A stretch of DNA of 64,000 nucleotides from Zerene cesonia (taxonomy: Eukaryota > Arthropoda > Insecta > Lepidoptera > Pieridae), in the NCBI RefSeq assembly GCF_012273895.1, contig NC_052118.1:5295164-5359163 (forward strand), written 5' to 3'. The notes below the pieces were generated by a model. The model was not told the origin of the DNA. It worked only from the letters and a program-made list of their open reading frames with translations, and searched no databases. Position 1 is the first letter of the stretch, and the number at the start of each line of letters is the position of its first letter. Below are positions 14,101-26,830 of the stretch, piece after piece. The translations under genes and the position numbers were made by a program.

Positions 14101-17100
14101 TAGTCCCTTTAACGCAATACAGAGATATACTTTGGTGTACTAACGTGAGAACCGCAAACTGTAGATCGTTACGAACCAGAAACGCTCGCAGTTTGTAAAG
14201 TCGGATGCAATGAGCTCTCTTGAAACTGTTTATATATATGTATTTTTTTTTTGACAATTCATTAATTGTCTCTTATTAAACCTCCTTCATATTTAGGCAA
14301 TTCGTAAAATAACATACACAATATTTTGCATACTCATTTTCCTCCAGCTCCTGCTATCTTTTGTGAGTTGAATTTTTTTATCAAGACCTTTAGGTGATCT
14401 CAAGTGATTACGAAGTTTGATACAATGCAAGTATTCTGTTTCCGTTAATCTTATCTTTACGCCGTGAGAGATAAGAATCTTTCGCGCAGTTTGACAGTAG
14501 ATGAGTACGACAACATTTTTATTATCTCTCTAGACTATGCCAGATGTTAATGGCTGAGATGATGACGTTATAAAGGTAGGTCTGATAACAATGGAACGAT
14601 TTATAGCATTTATATAAGAGTTAATTAGAATAATATCGATTATCGTCTGCGTGTAAGAAAAGGTTTTCTTATAAATATAAATAAAAAAATTAAAACTTTC
14701 CTTAAATATATATATTTGAGGAAAGTTTACCTGTTTAATTTAATTCCGAGATATCAAGATTACCAAGATATAATAAACATATTTTATTAATTTATAGTTT
14801 AAAGCCATGTTAAGTGATGATTGATCTTATCAATTATATTTCTGCAGATATCACTGATAAAAAGGTAACCTTCTGCGTTGCATAATTCTTATGAGTAATA
14901 CTTTCGTGGCTGTTACGGATGTCCATATTTACCTATTTAAAATCAGCTGAAGCCTCGTGTCTTTGTAAATTTACGTTTTAACGAATATAAATTCAATTTT
15001 ACCTGCAAAAGTCCCAACAAGATAGGATTCAGTCTTAATGATATGGATGTCCATATTTACCTAATTGGTTTTCGAACTAAAGTATCTGCCTAATTACAAT
15101 AAATCCTGTATTGTCATAGACCATACCGTATATTATTTCAAAAACATTTAACACACACACACACACAGTTTCAAAATTATTTGTAGATTTTTACAGATTA
15201 GATTCGTTGTTCCAGGATGAACGGGGGCGCCTCATGCGTCGTACAATTCTTCGATATGTGTGCCTTTGCCTCACAATGGTGCTAACTATGATCTCTCCAA
15301 GAGTTAAAAAGCGCTTCCCGACTCTCGATAATCTGGTTGAGGCCGGTTTATTGTTAGACAATGAAAAAACTATTTTAGAAAACCTTAATAAAAAGTTTCC
15401 TAAACCATCTAAACATTGGTATGAAATATTTTTAGTACCGTAAGTTATCATAAATGCTGAATATAGCCAAGTGCAAGTGTCAACGTCACTAACGAGTAAA
15501 TGTGACCATGATGCTTGCGGCACCACGGTGGATAACAATACATTAACATTCAAAGTACGCACTAGCTTATTGCTTTGTCGTTGTGGGCTTCTGAATTGTC
15601 TACATTTAGTCACTATTGTAATATTATAGGTTACCGATAGTTTGGGCAACGAGTATAGTAACAAGAGCGCGGAAAGAGGGCAGGATACGAGACGACTTCG
15701 CCGTGAAGACAATTATAGACGAATTGAACAAATTTAGGGGACAAGCCGGGTTGCTTTTGAGCTACGATACTATTAGTGTACCGCTTGTGTATACGCAGGT
15801 TAGCAAAATGCACTGTGGCAATTTTAACTGTTTCAATAATTAATACAGAGCATAAATATTAACTTTGAGGAGGAAATCATCACGAAACAATTAAACTCAA
15901 TCTGCTGATTCACTATTTCATTACTAATTTATTGTGCAAATACTTATAGTTCAAAACAATGACTGTTGAAAATATAATGAAAATCTAATGGTCACGTTAA
16001 AATCACATTGTGTTATGAATTTTTCTCACGAATTAGTCCCATTAATGAGGGTAAAGCCCTAAAACCACAAGAGATTTATTTCCTCATTATCGTTAATGAA
16101 TACACGCAATATCCAAAGGCAAATAACCGTGATGTTAAATAGTATTTTTTCTTGGAAGCGTTCAAATGTAAATATAACATTATAGATGCTATTGTTACAT
16201 AATTGTCTTGTGGTTCACCGAGTTAATTAGATATGGGCATGTTCTTTTCAGGTAGTTACTATTGCTGTTTACTCATATTTCATAACTTCCGCTTTGGGTA
16301 GTCAATGGGTTGACCACAAACTCCAATCTCATAGCGAATCAGTCTATATCAGTAATATAGACCTTTATTTTCCCATATTCACGACATTAGAATTCTTCTT
16401 CTACATGGGATGGCTCAAAGTCGCCGAGTCCTTAATAAACCCCTTCGGTGAAGATGACGATGACTTTGAAGTAAACTGGCTTATTGACAGAAATTTACAG
16501 GTATATTTTATTTTAATAAATTTGATATTTACCTTAACATATTTCTTATAGCTCCATATATCTTAAAACAAATCTTTCACGCTGTGTCCGAAATTGAACG
16601 GAAAGTCGCGTATAATCGTTCAATGCTCAATCACTACAATTAAAGTTGTAATGAAAATATACATTTCAGGTATCCTACATGATAGTAGACGAAATGCATC
16701 ACGAGCATCCTGAATTGATAAAAGATCAGTATTGGGACGAGGTGTTCCCATCAGAGTTACCGTACACGATCGCCACAGAGAACCAACGGGAAGAGCATCC
16801 AGAACCTTCCACGGCTAGAGTGGCGGTGCCAGCGCGGCAACGCAGCATGGTCACTGTTAATCCCTCTAGCGTGAAGATAGATGAGATGATCCCCTCTAAC
16901 ACCGTGAGTTACAAGTTCGCCCCGCCAGAGGTTAGATTCGAAAAGTTTTTTGCATGCTGCACGCTCAAACTGTGGAGCTTAGCAGTGTGTCGGTGTGGAG
17001 GGTTGCCATTTATTTGGAATTATGTTGTTCCCTTTCCGCATTGTTGGTGGAAGGATTTATGAGGTTGCGGCTACTTTAATAATCGGTATGGTAAATGCTG

Positions 17101-20100
17101 TTATCGAAATTAACAGAATTGGATAATCATAATCAAGCCGGAATCAATGTGTATCGCAGTTCCTATCATAAACAATGTTATGGAAATATGATACGCATTT
17201 ATATTATCAAATATACTGGAAAATGACCAGTCTATATTCTGGTTACAATCATTATTACGCTATTTTTTGAAACAGTTTTATAACTTTTTACTTAATACCT
17301 ACACAATCAATTTATACCAGTAATATATTATTTAACATTTTATTGGCAGCCCTTATTATTAATGCATTTAGTAAAATCTAACAGTAATTTGGTATTTTAT
17401 TTTTTAGTATAGATGTTTAAGGTTTATTAACACCTAGTATTATTGTATTAGATTCCTAATACTAATTGCGTACTTATATATGATATAAAATAACACCGTG
17501 TTGGATATTATCTTAATTGTTCCTTAATGTGTTATCGTATTGTTTTCTTAATCTGTGATACTCGTATATTTGTTGTAACCGCCTTTTACTATTTCTGATA
17601 CAATTACTAACCTTTGATCTGTGTGAATATCTTGATTATTAACGTTTCCTATAATTGATTGTGACGCTAACGCAATATAAATGTTGTGTTTTGTTTTACA
17701 GAATTGTTTTCGAGCTGTAAAAATGCTCCTTTTATTTTGTCATTCGATGTTTTCTTGCATTCGATTTGTTTGTAATGTTTATAAATGTTCTTACTAATGA
17801 CATTCAACTCGACTGCGGACGGACTACAATTTACGTTTAATTAACGCTGTTTTAAACATTCATTCAGCAATTGCAAATGAATGATGACGCACAATCTGGG
17901 ATACACTTCATCGTGTCGCGCGGAAGCAGGCGCGGGAAGAAAGAGGACAGGAACTCTATGGGTTCCAGTAATTCTATGGTGTCACTGCAACAAACGCCTA
18001 TGACTAGAACCAATTCGGTGACGTCGATGTTGAAACGACTGTTCTCGAAGGAAGATCAGCGATCCAACGTCGTACCGTCGCAGACGGATGGCGGTATGTT
18101 TATAAAATATTAATATAAGAAAATCTTAATTTCTTTTTACTAAATGATAATAATTATTAATAATGGTACTATGGTAAGGAGATTCATAACTAACAGTGAG
18201 GATAATGAATTATTGTGTAACATAATATTTGCTAACGGCTTTTGTTTGTCTTTTTTGCGTTTTTATCTCGCTCGCTTGTGTGTTATATATTAGAAACATA
18301 ATTAAAATAAAATTTTGCTTTAGTCAATAAACCAAACTCTTGATAAATGTAATATCTCTTCATAAATCAATTTTTAAATACCTAGCAACCACATAAGTGA
18401 AATAATTAAATCGTTAGTAACCAAAGAATTAGTATTATTGTCGTGCAATCCGTATTTATAAATTTATCAAAGTAGCCAAGTATGCAGTCATTGCGTGTTA
18501 CATAAATAAAATGATTGTCAGTATTATTTCAATTACTGTATTGCTAGAAATTTCGCAGAATCATAATTTATCATGTTATATAATGTTCACAATGTGACTA
18601 ATGTTTTACACCTCTTTCTGAAAAGTTTAAGTTACGTGTAAACGTATATTATTGCATATAGAATAAATTAAAATTTAGGATATTTCTTCTATTACTCAAG
18701 GATTACAATTTCAGGCACCAGATTCATGGTATCGGCTAGTAATCCGACTCTGAACAAGCCGGCAGCGGCGATGAGCGGCAGCATGAAGATCGCCAACGAA
18801 GTTATCGAGGAAGTAGACGAGCAAGCAACGATCACAAGTATGGGAAAACGACCGGAAACTAGGTAGGTTACATCAGAATTATACAAAATAACCCAGATTG
18901 CAATTAGCATAACCTTTTAAGGAATGTAAATAGACTCTTAATATCTTTATTGTTTCTAAATAGGAAACCATTTTCCTTTTTATTAGGATAATAATGGTTA
19001 TTATGTAATTAACATATAAAAAATACTGCGTCTGTAAATTATGTCCTATAATGTGTTTTGAAGGACTTGTTGGGATGAAGGGAGGTTGACGCCGAGAACA
19101 ATGTTTTTGTCGATGAGACATACAATGACAATTGTTTTATTTAAAGAATTAAGCTGTTATTATAAACATAACATGACGTTTAAGTATTGTAACCAAAAAT
19201 TGTTAGTGAAATGCAACACTTTAACACAGACTATAATATTCGTATAATAGATAGATTCATATCCATATAAAGATATAATACCAACTGTTTTAAAATTTCA
19301 GTACGTGTTTACTTAGTACTGAATCAAACGGGATGATTATCGGCAATCAAGTATAATGTTCTCTCATGACCACGATGATCTCACTTGTGGTGGTCGCGTT
19401 AGCAGTATCTGTAAATTACCTACTCTCGGTGGAAGATCTTACGTCTTTATGTACTTATATCATTTCGTATTGCATACACGTAGATCACGTAATGGAAAAC
19501 AACGATATCAAGTTTATGTCTTTCTCCGCTAGGGTTGTCAAATTTTAAGGTAGTAGCAATTTACTTCTATTTTGCATACTACGAGTACGTATTTTTATTT
19601 ATACGAAATTTTCTTTCGAAAAATAGATGCGAAGGGATATGAAATATATAAGAAACTACTATTTTCTCAGATTTTATGTACTGTACGTATGTATTAGTTC
19701 GCTTACAAGCCGTGTGTAAATTATTCAAAGCATTCATAGAAAATTAGGGGAAAAGGGGCCAACCCTTACAATATTGTAATAAGTGGGAAGAATAAGATTG
19801 AATTACAGTTTTATAGAGTATAAACTTGATGACCATAAATGATAGAGCAGGGAAATAGATGTTATTAATATAATATTGACTTCATTAGGAACCGAATGAT
19901 CTAAAGTACAGTCAAGTATACATCTTAAAAGGATCTTTTTTCTACAGTATATATATAGATACAAGTGTATCTATTTAAATAAAGTGTATATTGTTTGCAA
20001 CCCTGTTACGCCATAGCGTTACAAATGGTATTTACGCGATTTAATGAACATTTTTATGACCATCTTTATCGATTTGGTTCTCATATACAAATTCAAATTA

Positions 20101-23100
20101 AGCGACAATCCATTATCACGTAACATTATAACAGTTAACGAATCAGTATACCATAAACTTTATTGTATATTTTATTATATTATATATATTTCTTTTGGCG
20201 TGTTAAAAGTGTATTACTTATTGTCTTTTTTCAAAAACAACTCAAATTTTTTTCTATAAGGTTACAATTATCGGCACTATATTTGCATAATAGTCAGCTG
20301 CACAAATTATTATACCTTACTTACGGTATTTATTATCACAGATTTTATATATAGTTCTGTCGAACTTTACTTCGTGTACATTTATTTGATGGTAAATATG
20401 TTAGAAAAATGAAGACGGTAATTACTAAATTACACATCAAAAATTATTATCTCTTGACATTTTTATGACTACCTTTCCGCAAATAACCTTGTAAGATATA
20501 GAGCTTATCTAAATATATTACGGTACCAAGTTTCTCTTTTACGTGGTCTATGCTTATAAAAACCACACTATCGCTTTATTTCTATTAGATATATTTATTA
20601 AATAGATTTGTTACGATGTGACATTGAAATTTATTAGGAATATTGTGAGCTAACTAACTGCATAGCAGAAACACGAGGTTACGAGAAAGCCGAATGGAAA
20701 CAGAAAGAGTAACAAACCTATTACCTACGAGTTAATACATAATCTTCTTAAAAGAATATCTTCTTAAAAGGATATAATCTGTAGATAAATCTGAATGTAT
20801 AAGAGTTGGATTATTCATATTTTTACACATAGATATTACTGTGAATTTTGTCAAATAGAGAAGAGAAGTTTGAAAAATTCTGGAATGCACGATGATGTAG
20901 TTAAGTGGACGCAAACAAAGCGGCGGACGAGAAAATAAGAATTTAAAAGACTTTTTGTAAAATTGTGTTTAAACTAGATTTGCCATCAGAAGGAAACTTA
21001 ACGTGTTAATATTATCACTAAGGTCGCTATAGAGCCACATAAAATAATTATATTTTGTTTCTAAAATAATACAAAACATGGTACTTACAAGGTTATTGTA
21101 TTGTCATATATGTAAATACGTAATTATGTGCAAGCGGAGGCGGAAATTATTTAATTGGGTATTGCCATAGTTGACGAGTAAACCAGTTTTCCTATAGTGG
21201 ATAGAAAACCCTAATGATGTGCGTTTATTGAAATTTTGTATCATTATGTCCTACAATATATTATACCCCTTTCCTGGTGATCAAATATGCCTCTGATTTT
21301 CGCCTACTAATTATGTATGATTGCTCCCTATTCACCATATGTTTTATGTATTTATCATAGGTAGATACGTACGTACGATAGTAGCTATGCCTGACCATTT
21401 AAATACACAACTACTAAAATTATAAATTAGCTCTGTGTATCTTCCCCTCAACCTTTAAACCGATTAGGATGAAATTTGGTATAAAGATAGATTGAGATCT
21501 GAGAAAGGACATATGAGTAGATAAGTAGTTCTTATCCCAGTAATCCGAAGAGAACGGGAGTTATTCGGAGAAATTTCCAGGACTATGTTTGTGTACTTGT
21601 CAAAGCTGCGGGTGGAAACTTGTTTATAATAGTTCGATTAAATTGTTTCTAAATATTAATGCATAAGCAATAGCACATAGCTATATCATAACACACTTTA
21701 CCATATAGACTCCTGCCTACTACCTAATGAATCTAATTTTCACGCGTGTGACAATTTTACCGTGAATGACCTTACGAAAAATTTAGTGTTTGTATAAAAA
21801 ATACATGAATCTATGTTTGTGATACTTGTAGTTAGCTTCATGTGACTTTTAATGTCTCTGCATTTTTATTTTTTATCATCCCTTCCATAATAAAAAAGAA
21901 TGATGAATTTGATATGATAGTGTGTTATTATTTTCTTTTTCAAATAAAACGGAGAAAGGTTTGAAACGTGAGATGTGTGATGAGATTTATGTAGAAATAG
22001 GTTGATGCACCTCCTTACATGATGTAATATCCAGAGCTCAATCCTATTAGAAAGTTGGCAGAATATCCGCATCTCATTACGGTTTATGCTAATGAAGAAC
22101 GTCTACGCATTAGCACATCAAAACATTTTTTATTTATGTATTCGTCTTATTTATAAATCACATGCAACATAGGGAAATATAAAGATAAATTATTTATTTT
22201 TTTCAGACCGACAGCAATGAGCTTGTTTGCCCAAGGCCCACCAACTCCCAGCGACCCTGTAAGCGTACCGTCACGAAACTCGAACCACACCTCTAGTAAG
22301 TTTATTAGTTTTCGGCGAATTGTATTGTGGTAGAATTATTGAAAAACTGTATGTTATTGCACAGAGTACTAATTAATACGTAGGTTATAGTAGATTGGCA
22401 ACAAGAGACATTAAATTTGTAATTGAAATTTCTTTTTTGTGCCCCTTTAATTGCCCAATGAATTTAAATTACGGGACTGATTGATAATTCTTACTTCAAT
22501 TCTCAATCAGGTTTTATTATTTTTTTAAACCTACCTACCAATATTGTAATTAAAACTGTTATTAAGTTCATAATATACGGGACCTAATTGTCCTATCGGA
22601 ACTTTCAAATCATACTAAAGAATAAAGTTGATACAAATCATTGTGGTTTAGGCACTTGCTGTATGACGCATTGTGTACTTCCAATGTGAGACTTGAATTA
22701 CCAGGACATGAAATTCTCACTTGATCCAGTACGTCGACCTCTGCGACATGTCTATTTTTATCGGCTATTATTTTAGTCAAAGTACTGCGCTTGAATATAA
22801 ATATTGATGCAGTGATATATTTGTCTTGCGTATGCATTAAAAAGAACGTTTCTTTACAAGGAAGTTGGTGCATATCTCCAGACAAAGTGACTATACTGAG
22901 GCTCTCGTTTTTTAATGATTTGAATCGAATGAAAAAGCACACATTTTCAATGCTCAATAAATAATTAGTAACAAGAAAAACTTGTAGGTAGAAGAACGAA
23001 TGGAACTGTGGCCAACATTTTGTCTTTGGGTTTTTTTTAGATTGTCATCAATGTTACAATGCATTTAACAACTTTTTATTTGCATTTAAAATGCATTTAA

Positions 23101-24330
23101 AATTCATAAACTACTATTTCGCAGATAAATTTCAAGTTTCATAGTTATTTCGGCTATATCAAACGTGTCTTTTGTCGCTAGTTTTTATGAATATCACACT
23201 TGTGCTAAAGATTGTTTTTTACGATAGTGGTGTGAAACTAGCTCGGCATTATAATTTATATTGTTCTCTTGTTAGAATCTTCATGTAAACCGCATATAAT
23301 AGTTGTCGTTAACTCTTATCCGTCTATGTTTTACATAATTTAAACTAAGATTACCGGCATCTCACCAAATGTCCAATTTCCTGATTTGCTCAGTATGAAT
23401 GAGTAAGGGACTTTATGTGACTTTCAAAGTCACCTTACCAAAAAGGGGTTCCAAAACTTGACAAATCAAACTGGCCCAAACCTTAACCTGGCTAAAGTAC
23501 GATCGCGGACTACGGATAATTTCTAAGAAGAACTTAGTGTTAATTTTGTGTTAAATGTCATTTGAAAAATACGATTTAGAAATCATTCATATATTTTATT
23601 ACTAGCTTTTGTCCGCGGCTTCGCACGCGTTATTTCGTAGTAGTTTAATAGATCTGTTATACATATGAATCTTCATCTTGGATCACTCTATCTATTAAGA
23701 AAAACCCCATCAAAATCCATTGCGTAGTTTTAAATATTGAAGCATACATAGGGACATAGGGCCAGAGAAAGCGATTTTGTTCTATACTATGTAGTGATTT
23801 AGCCTGACTGTCGCATCAATAAATTTAAATATAATTTTTATTTCTTAACTTAGATTATTCTATAAGGTCAAAATATAATGTACACTGCACCTTCCCTGAG
23901 TTTCGTTACATCTATATTTACAAAGCATTTCAGTAAAAAAAAAAATTAAATTGTACTTAAAACGAAAATGTTTTTGTGATTTCTGTCAGTAGACTTATAG
24001 GTTTTATAACTTATTCGTAGTCCGTGAGCGTGCTTTACTAACCAATATAGTTTATGTCGGGAGCTTTGTCAGAGAGAATTATCTTTGTCACCGAGAACCT
24101 CTCTGCCCATAAAGTCATAGTAACCAGCATTGATATTCCAGAAGGCACACGCCTATCATCATCAGCGCCGTCGCAATGGGGGCGCGTGGAGCCAACAGAG
24201 GTGGAGGACAAAAGCCCCTCCGCCAAGAGCCTCACCACCCGCGACTCGTTCCCCAACCTGCCGGCGGAGAGGCCGAGACTAGATAGCGATGTGGGACCCT
24301 CGCTCAGTGCAGCGGGGAGCCAGACTTTGT
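8153..24330 (+). CDS. Bestrophin family calcium-activated chloride channel (11 exons found, C-terminus not located)
   Basis: Exons: 8153-8223, 13335-13445, 13632-13803, 15216-15439, 15630-15798, 16252-16500, 16670-16903, 17868-18093, 18715-18862, 22207-22295 and 24142-24330. All are GT-AG and in phase, giving 627 residues before the last donor. The start MTVTYTGEVATCRGFG is the usual bestrophin N-terminus. Conserved signatures: VLGFYVTVVMNRWWNQY, with neck residues equivalent to I77, F81 and F85; and INPFGEDDDDFE at 312-322, the acidic Ca2+ clasp, followed by NWLIDRNLQ and VDEMH. The family forms pentameric Ca2+-gated anion channels in the plasma membrane or ER. Residues after about 400 are a Ser/Thr-rich cytoplasmic tail that diverges between paralogues, so I do not choose among Best1-4. 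The acceptor at 24142 is the least certain; one at about 24072 is also in frame. The exon ends at a GTAAGT donor 158 bases before a gap, so the terminal exon may be in the gap. Confidence 0.92.
8224..13334. other. Bestrophin intron 1 (5.1 kb)
   Basis: AT-rich intron without coding signal. It holds TAGGTAGGTAGGTA at about 9038-9051, a TA/TC-rich low-complexity run at 10680-10745, and a small GC-rich island at 11079-11145 containing the CRE palindrome TGACGTCA. No further gene or recognisable transposon is seen. Confidence 0.6.
11079..11145. promoter_or_regulatory. GC-rich island with a CRE palindrome in bestrophin intron 1
   Basis: A short CpG-containing stretch (GCGCCTCGGCGGCGAGCG, then TGACGTCA, then CCGGCCGTGA) stands out from the AT-rich intron. 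TGACGTCA is the full CREB/ATF consensus. An intronic enhancer or alternative promoter is possible; no transcript evidence is available. Confidence 0.3.
13804..15215. other. Bestrophin intron 3
   Basis: A repeat-remnant start (CTAGCTTTCCATCCATGGCT) lies at about 13991-14010. A short inverted repeat (AACTTTCCT / AGGAAAGTT) lies at about 14694-14730, and a dinucleotide (AC)n at 15151-15167. No gene is seen. Confidence 0.5.
16904..17867. other. Bestrophin intron 7, with an open retained-intron frame to 17062
   Basis: If the GTGAGT donor at 16904 is not used, the frame stays open for 52 more codons, with five Cys and five Trp, and stops at 17060-17062. This could be an alternative C-terminus right after the channel core. 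The rest of the intron is AT-rich without features. Confidence 0.35.
18863..22206. other. Bestrophin intron 9 (3.3 kb)
   Basis: AT-rich. A repeat remnant at about 21418-21632 carries phrases typical of dispersed insect repeats (AAACCGATTAGGATGAAATT and AAAGCTGCGGGTGGAAAC). A direct repeat ATCTTCTTAAAAG occurs twice at 20740-20771. No gene is supported. Confidence 0.5.
22296..24141. other. Bestrophin intron 10
   Basis: It contains an open minus-strand frame at 22610-22957 that I do not accept as a gene, and a dispersed repeat at 23604-23790 beginning CTAGCTTTTGTCCGCGGCTT. The remainder is AT-rich. Confidence 0.5.
23604..23790 (+). repeat. Dispersed repeat, CTAGCTTTTGTCCGCGGCTT type
   Basis: It begins CTAGCTTTTGTCCGCGGCTTCGC and continues with a body around CATCAAAATCCATTGCGTAG. 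The copy at 31979-32115 in the mtIF3 gene is similar over the same span, so this is one repeat family with at least two copies here. I infer a non-LTR-derived element. Confidence 0.65.
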
Positions 24331-24440
24331 GTAAGTTTTTGCTAATGAAATCGTATGTCGCGTTTATTTACGTAGGTACTCTACTAGAGCAGCGAGCAGT
24401 CAGAATTATATAAATTTTTCCCATTGAGATAATTATTAAA

Positions 24441-24488
24441 TCATCATCATCATCATCAGCCCATATATGTTCCCACTGCTGGGACACA
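24441..24488 (-). mobile_element. SINE 3' end truncated by a gap
   Basis: ATCATCATCATCATCAGCCC followed by ATATATGTTCCCACTGCTGG matches the 3' end of the SINE at 3052-3350. The sequence runs straight into N, so the element is cut by the assembly gap. Confidence 0.75.
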
Positions 24489-25488
24489 NNNNNNNNNNNN
24501 NNNNNNNNNNNNNNNNNNNNNNNNNNNNNNNNNNNNNNNNNNNNNNNNNNNNNNNNNNNNNNNNNNNNNNNNNNNNNNNNNNNNNNNNNNNNNNNNNNNN
24601 NNNNNNNNNNNNNNNNNNNNNNNNNNNNNNNNNNNNNNNNNNNNNNNNNNNNNNNNNNNNNNNNNNNNNNNNNNNNNNNNNNNNNNNNNNNNNNNNNNNN
24701 NNNNNNNNNNNNNNNNNNNNNNNNNNNNNNNNNNNNNNNNNNNNNNNNNNNNNNNNNNNNNNNNNNNNNNNNNNNNNNNNNNNNNNNNNNNNNNNNNNNN
24801 NNNNNNNNNNNNNNNNNNNNNNNNNNNNNNNNNNNNNNNNNNNNNNNNNNNNNNNNNNNNNNNNNNNNNNNNNNNNNNNNNNNNNNNNNNNNNNNNNNNN
24901 NNNNNNNNNNNNNNNNNNNNNNNNNNNNNNNNNNNNNNNNNNNNNNNNNNNNNNNNNNNNNNNNNNNNNNNNNNNNNNNNNNNNNNNNNNNNNNNNNNNN
25001 NNNNNNNNNNNNNNNNNNNNNNNNNNNNNNNNNNNNNNNNNNNNNNNNNNNNNNNNNNNNNNNNNNNNNNNNNNNNNNNNNNNNNNNNNNNNNNNNNNNN
25101 NNNNNNNNNNNNNNNNNNNNNNNNNNNNNNNNNNNNNNNNNNNNNNNNNNNNNNNNNNNNNNNNNNNNNNNNNNNNNNNNNNNNNNNNNNNNNNNNNNNN
25201 NNNNNNNNNNNNNNNNNNNNNNNNNNNNNNNNNNNNNNNNNNNNNNNNNNNNNNNNNNNNNNNNNNNNNNNNNNNNNNNNNNNNNNNNNNNNNNNNNNNN
25301 NNNNNNNNNNNNNNNNNNNNNNNNNNNNNNNNNNNNNNNNNNNNNNNNNNNNNNNNNNNNNNNNNNNNNNNNNNNNNNNNNNNNNNNNNNNNNNNNNNNN
25401 NNNNNNNNNNNNNNNNNNNNNNNNNNNNNNNNNNNNNNNNNNNNNNNNNNNNNNNNNNNNNNNNNNNNNNNNNNNNNNNNNNNNNNNN
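24489..25488. other. Assembly gap (1000 N)
   Basis: Exactly 1000 N, starting inside a SINE copy. The missing last exon or exons of the bestrophin gene may lie here. Confidence 0.95.
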
Positions 25489-26830
25489 TTTAAACAACTT
25501 CACAGAAATTCAGCTTGTTGGGACTTTATGTAACTTCGAATGTCTAAATTGACCGGACTATATACACGTTATAGAATTTCAAAATTAGTAAATTCCGATT
25601 CGTGAATGGTCCTACTAATTAGATGTCGCTACAAGTAGCAGAGCATCAAATGAAGTTCTGAAGTTCTGCCCACGTGTCTTTAACACTCGCTCGCTAAATA
25701 AGGGTTGAAAATTGCAAACCTAGCAAAGACAAACTTTTATGACATTGTAGACACATTTCTTACCATAGAAATCGTTGACGCATTTTTCGTCGAAGGACGA
25801 ATAGGAAGAAGGAAGGAAGGAAGAGTAGGAGACTGGAAGTCTCCGGCTTCCCCATTTACCGTACGAAACAGTAGCATTTGCATGATACTATTTCACGCCG
25901 ATCTTTGGAAGTGACCCCCGGTGCGAGCTGCCCTAATTCGTAGCGAAGCGTGCTGGATTCTCACAATAAAAAAAAGATTGGGAAGAAACCGGAATTCCAG
26001 ACACAATTTAATAGTAGTTGAAGGTTAATCTCTAAGTGAGTAATTAAAGTATCAAAATAAAACTATTTTTTTCTGAAATAAGCGTGATGATGGGTATGGT
26101 TCGGTTCTTTTTAAAACTACACAGGAATCGGAGCCCCATCCATTGTCAACCTGTAATTGACAAACATTTCAGAAAAATAAATTCTCGGCAAACAACCGCA
26201 ATATAGTCTAACTAGCTGCGCTCCGCGGTTTCACCCGCGTAAGTCCGTATCCCGTTGGAATATCGGGATAAAAAGTTGCCTATATGTTATTCCGGTTGTC
26301 CAGCTGTCTACGAACCAAAATTCATTGCAATCAGTTCAGCAGTTTTTGCGTGAGAGTAACAAACATACACACATCCTTTCAAACTTTCGCATTTACAATA
26401 TTAGTAGGATTATTACTGCTCTATACAATTCTTACTTTGTAAGTTTTGAATTAATTATCCTACAGTTTGCAATCTCACGATTTAGATTATAATCTAATGT
26501 CACCAAAGAAATGCTAATTAAATGACTACAATATTTTGTATAGATGGACATGTCTTATTATCGTAGATTGGTTTGTCTTGTTTTTCCCAACTTATCGTTT
26601 TGTCTATTTAAATCGTTTAAGGTCTCGATGGAATCTATTAGAAAAGTAATTTATACAAGAACGGCACGAAGAAACAAAATAAATTTCAATTTGCACTTTA
26701 TTCTTATTCATATTATAGACATTAACATGATTTCAAAAGCTGTACTTAATAAATAGTGTAAATTATCACAATCGTTAATACTGGAATGATCTCGAGAGAT
26801 ACGTTAATCCCAAGAGAATATAAAACTGTG
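25489..26830. other. Intergenic region between bestrophin and the convergent small gene
   Basis: Mostly repeat-derived. At 25790-25980 there is a GAAGGAAGGAAG-containing stretch with a GC-rich core around CCGATCTTTGGAAGTGACCC, which I take for an element remnant. A fuller dispersed repeat sits at 26207-26425. No bestrophin exon could be placed with confidence. Confidence 0.5.
26207..26425 (+). repeat. Dispersed repeat, CTAGCTGCGC...GTAGGATTA type, near full length
   Basis: It starts CTAGCTGCGCTCCGCGGTTT, has a body with CGGGATAAAAAGTTGCCTAT and CATTGCAATCAGTTCAGCAG, and ends at ATATTAGTAGGATTA. The copy at 43394-43604 matches in reverse orientation, and 54268-54455 carries the same 5' half. 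I infer a short retroposed element. Confidence 0.75.

Noticed and set aside
15191..15813. Minus-strand open frames across bestrophin exons 4 and 5
   Set aside because: Shadows of the plus-strand coding exons, which are conserved bestrophin sequence.
22610..22957. 115-codon minus-strand open frame in a bestrophin intron
   Set aside because: It contains a phrase (VRISCPGNSS) vaguely like secreted nucleases, but it has no flanking splice structure and no biased composition. A frame of this length is expected about once by chance in a window this size.
24054..24141. Earlier start of the last bestrophin exon
   Set aside because: An acceptor near 24072 is in frame, but sequence with coding character starts only after 24142, where a better-placed acceptor also keeps the frame.
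24436..25552. Long open frames running through the N gap
   Set aside because: They consist of N and have no coding content; the same holds for those across 1785-2816 and 28033-28245.
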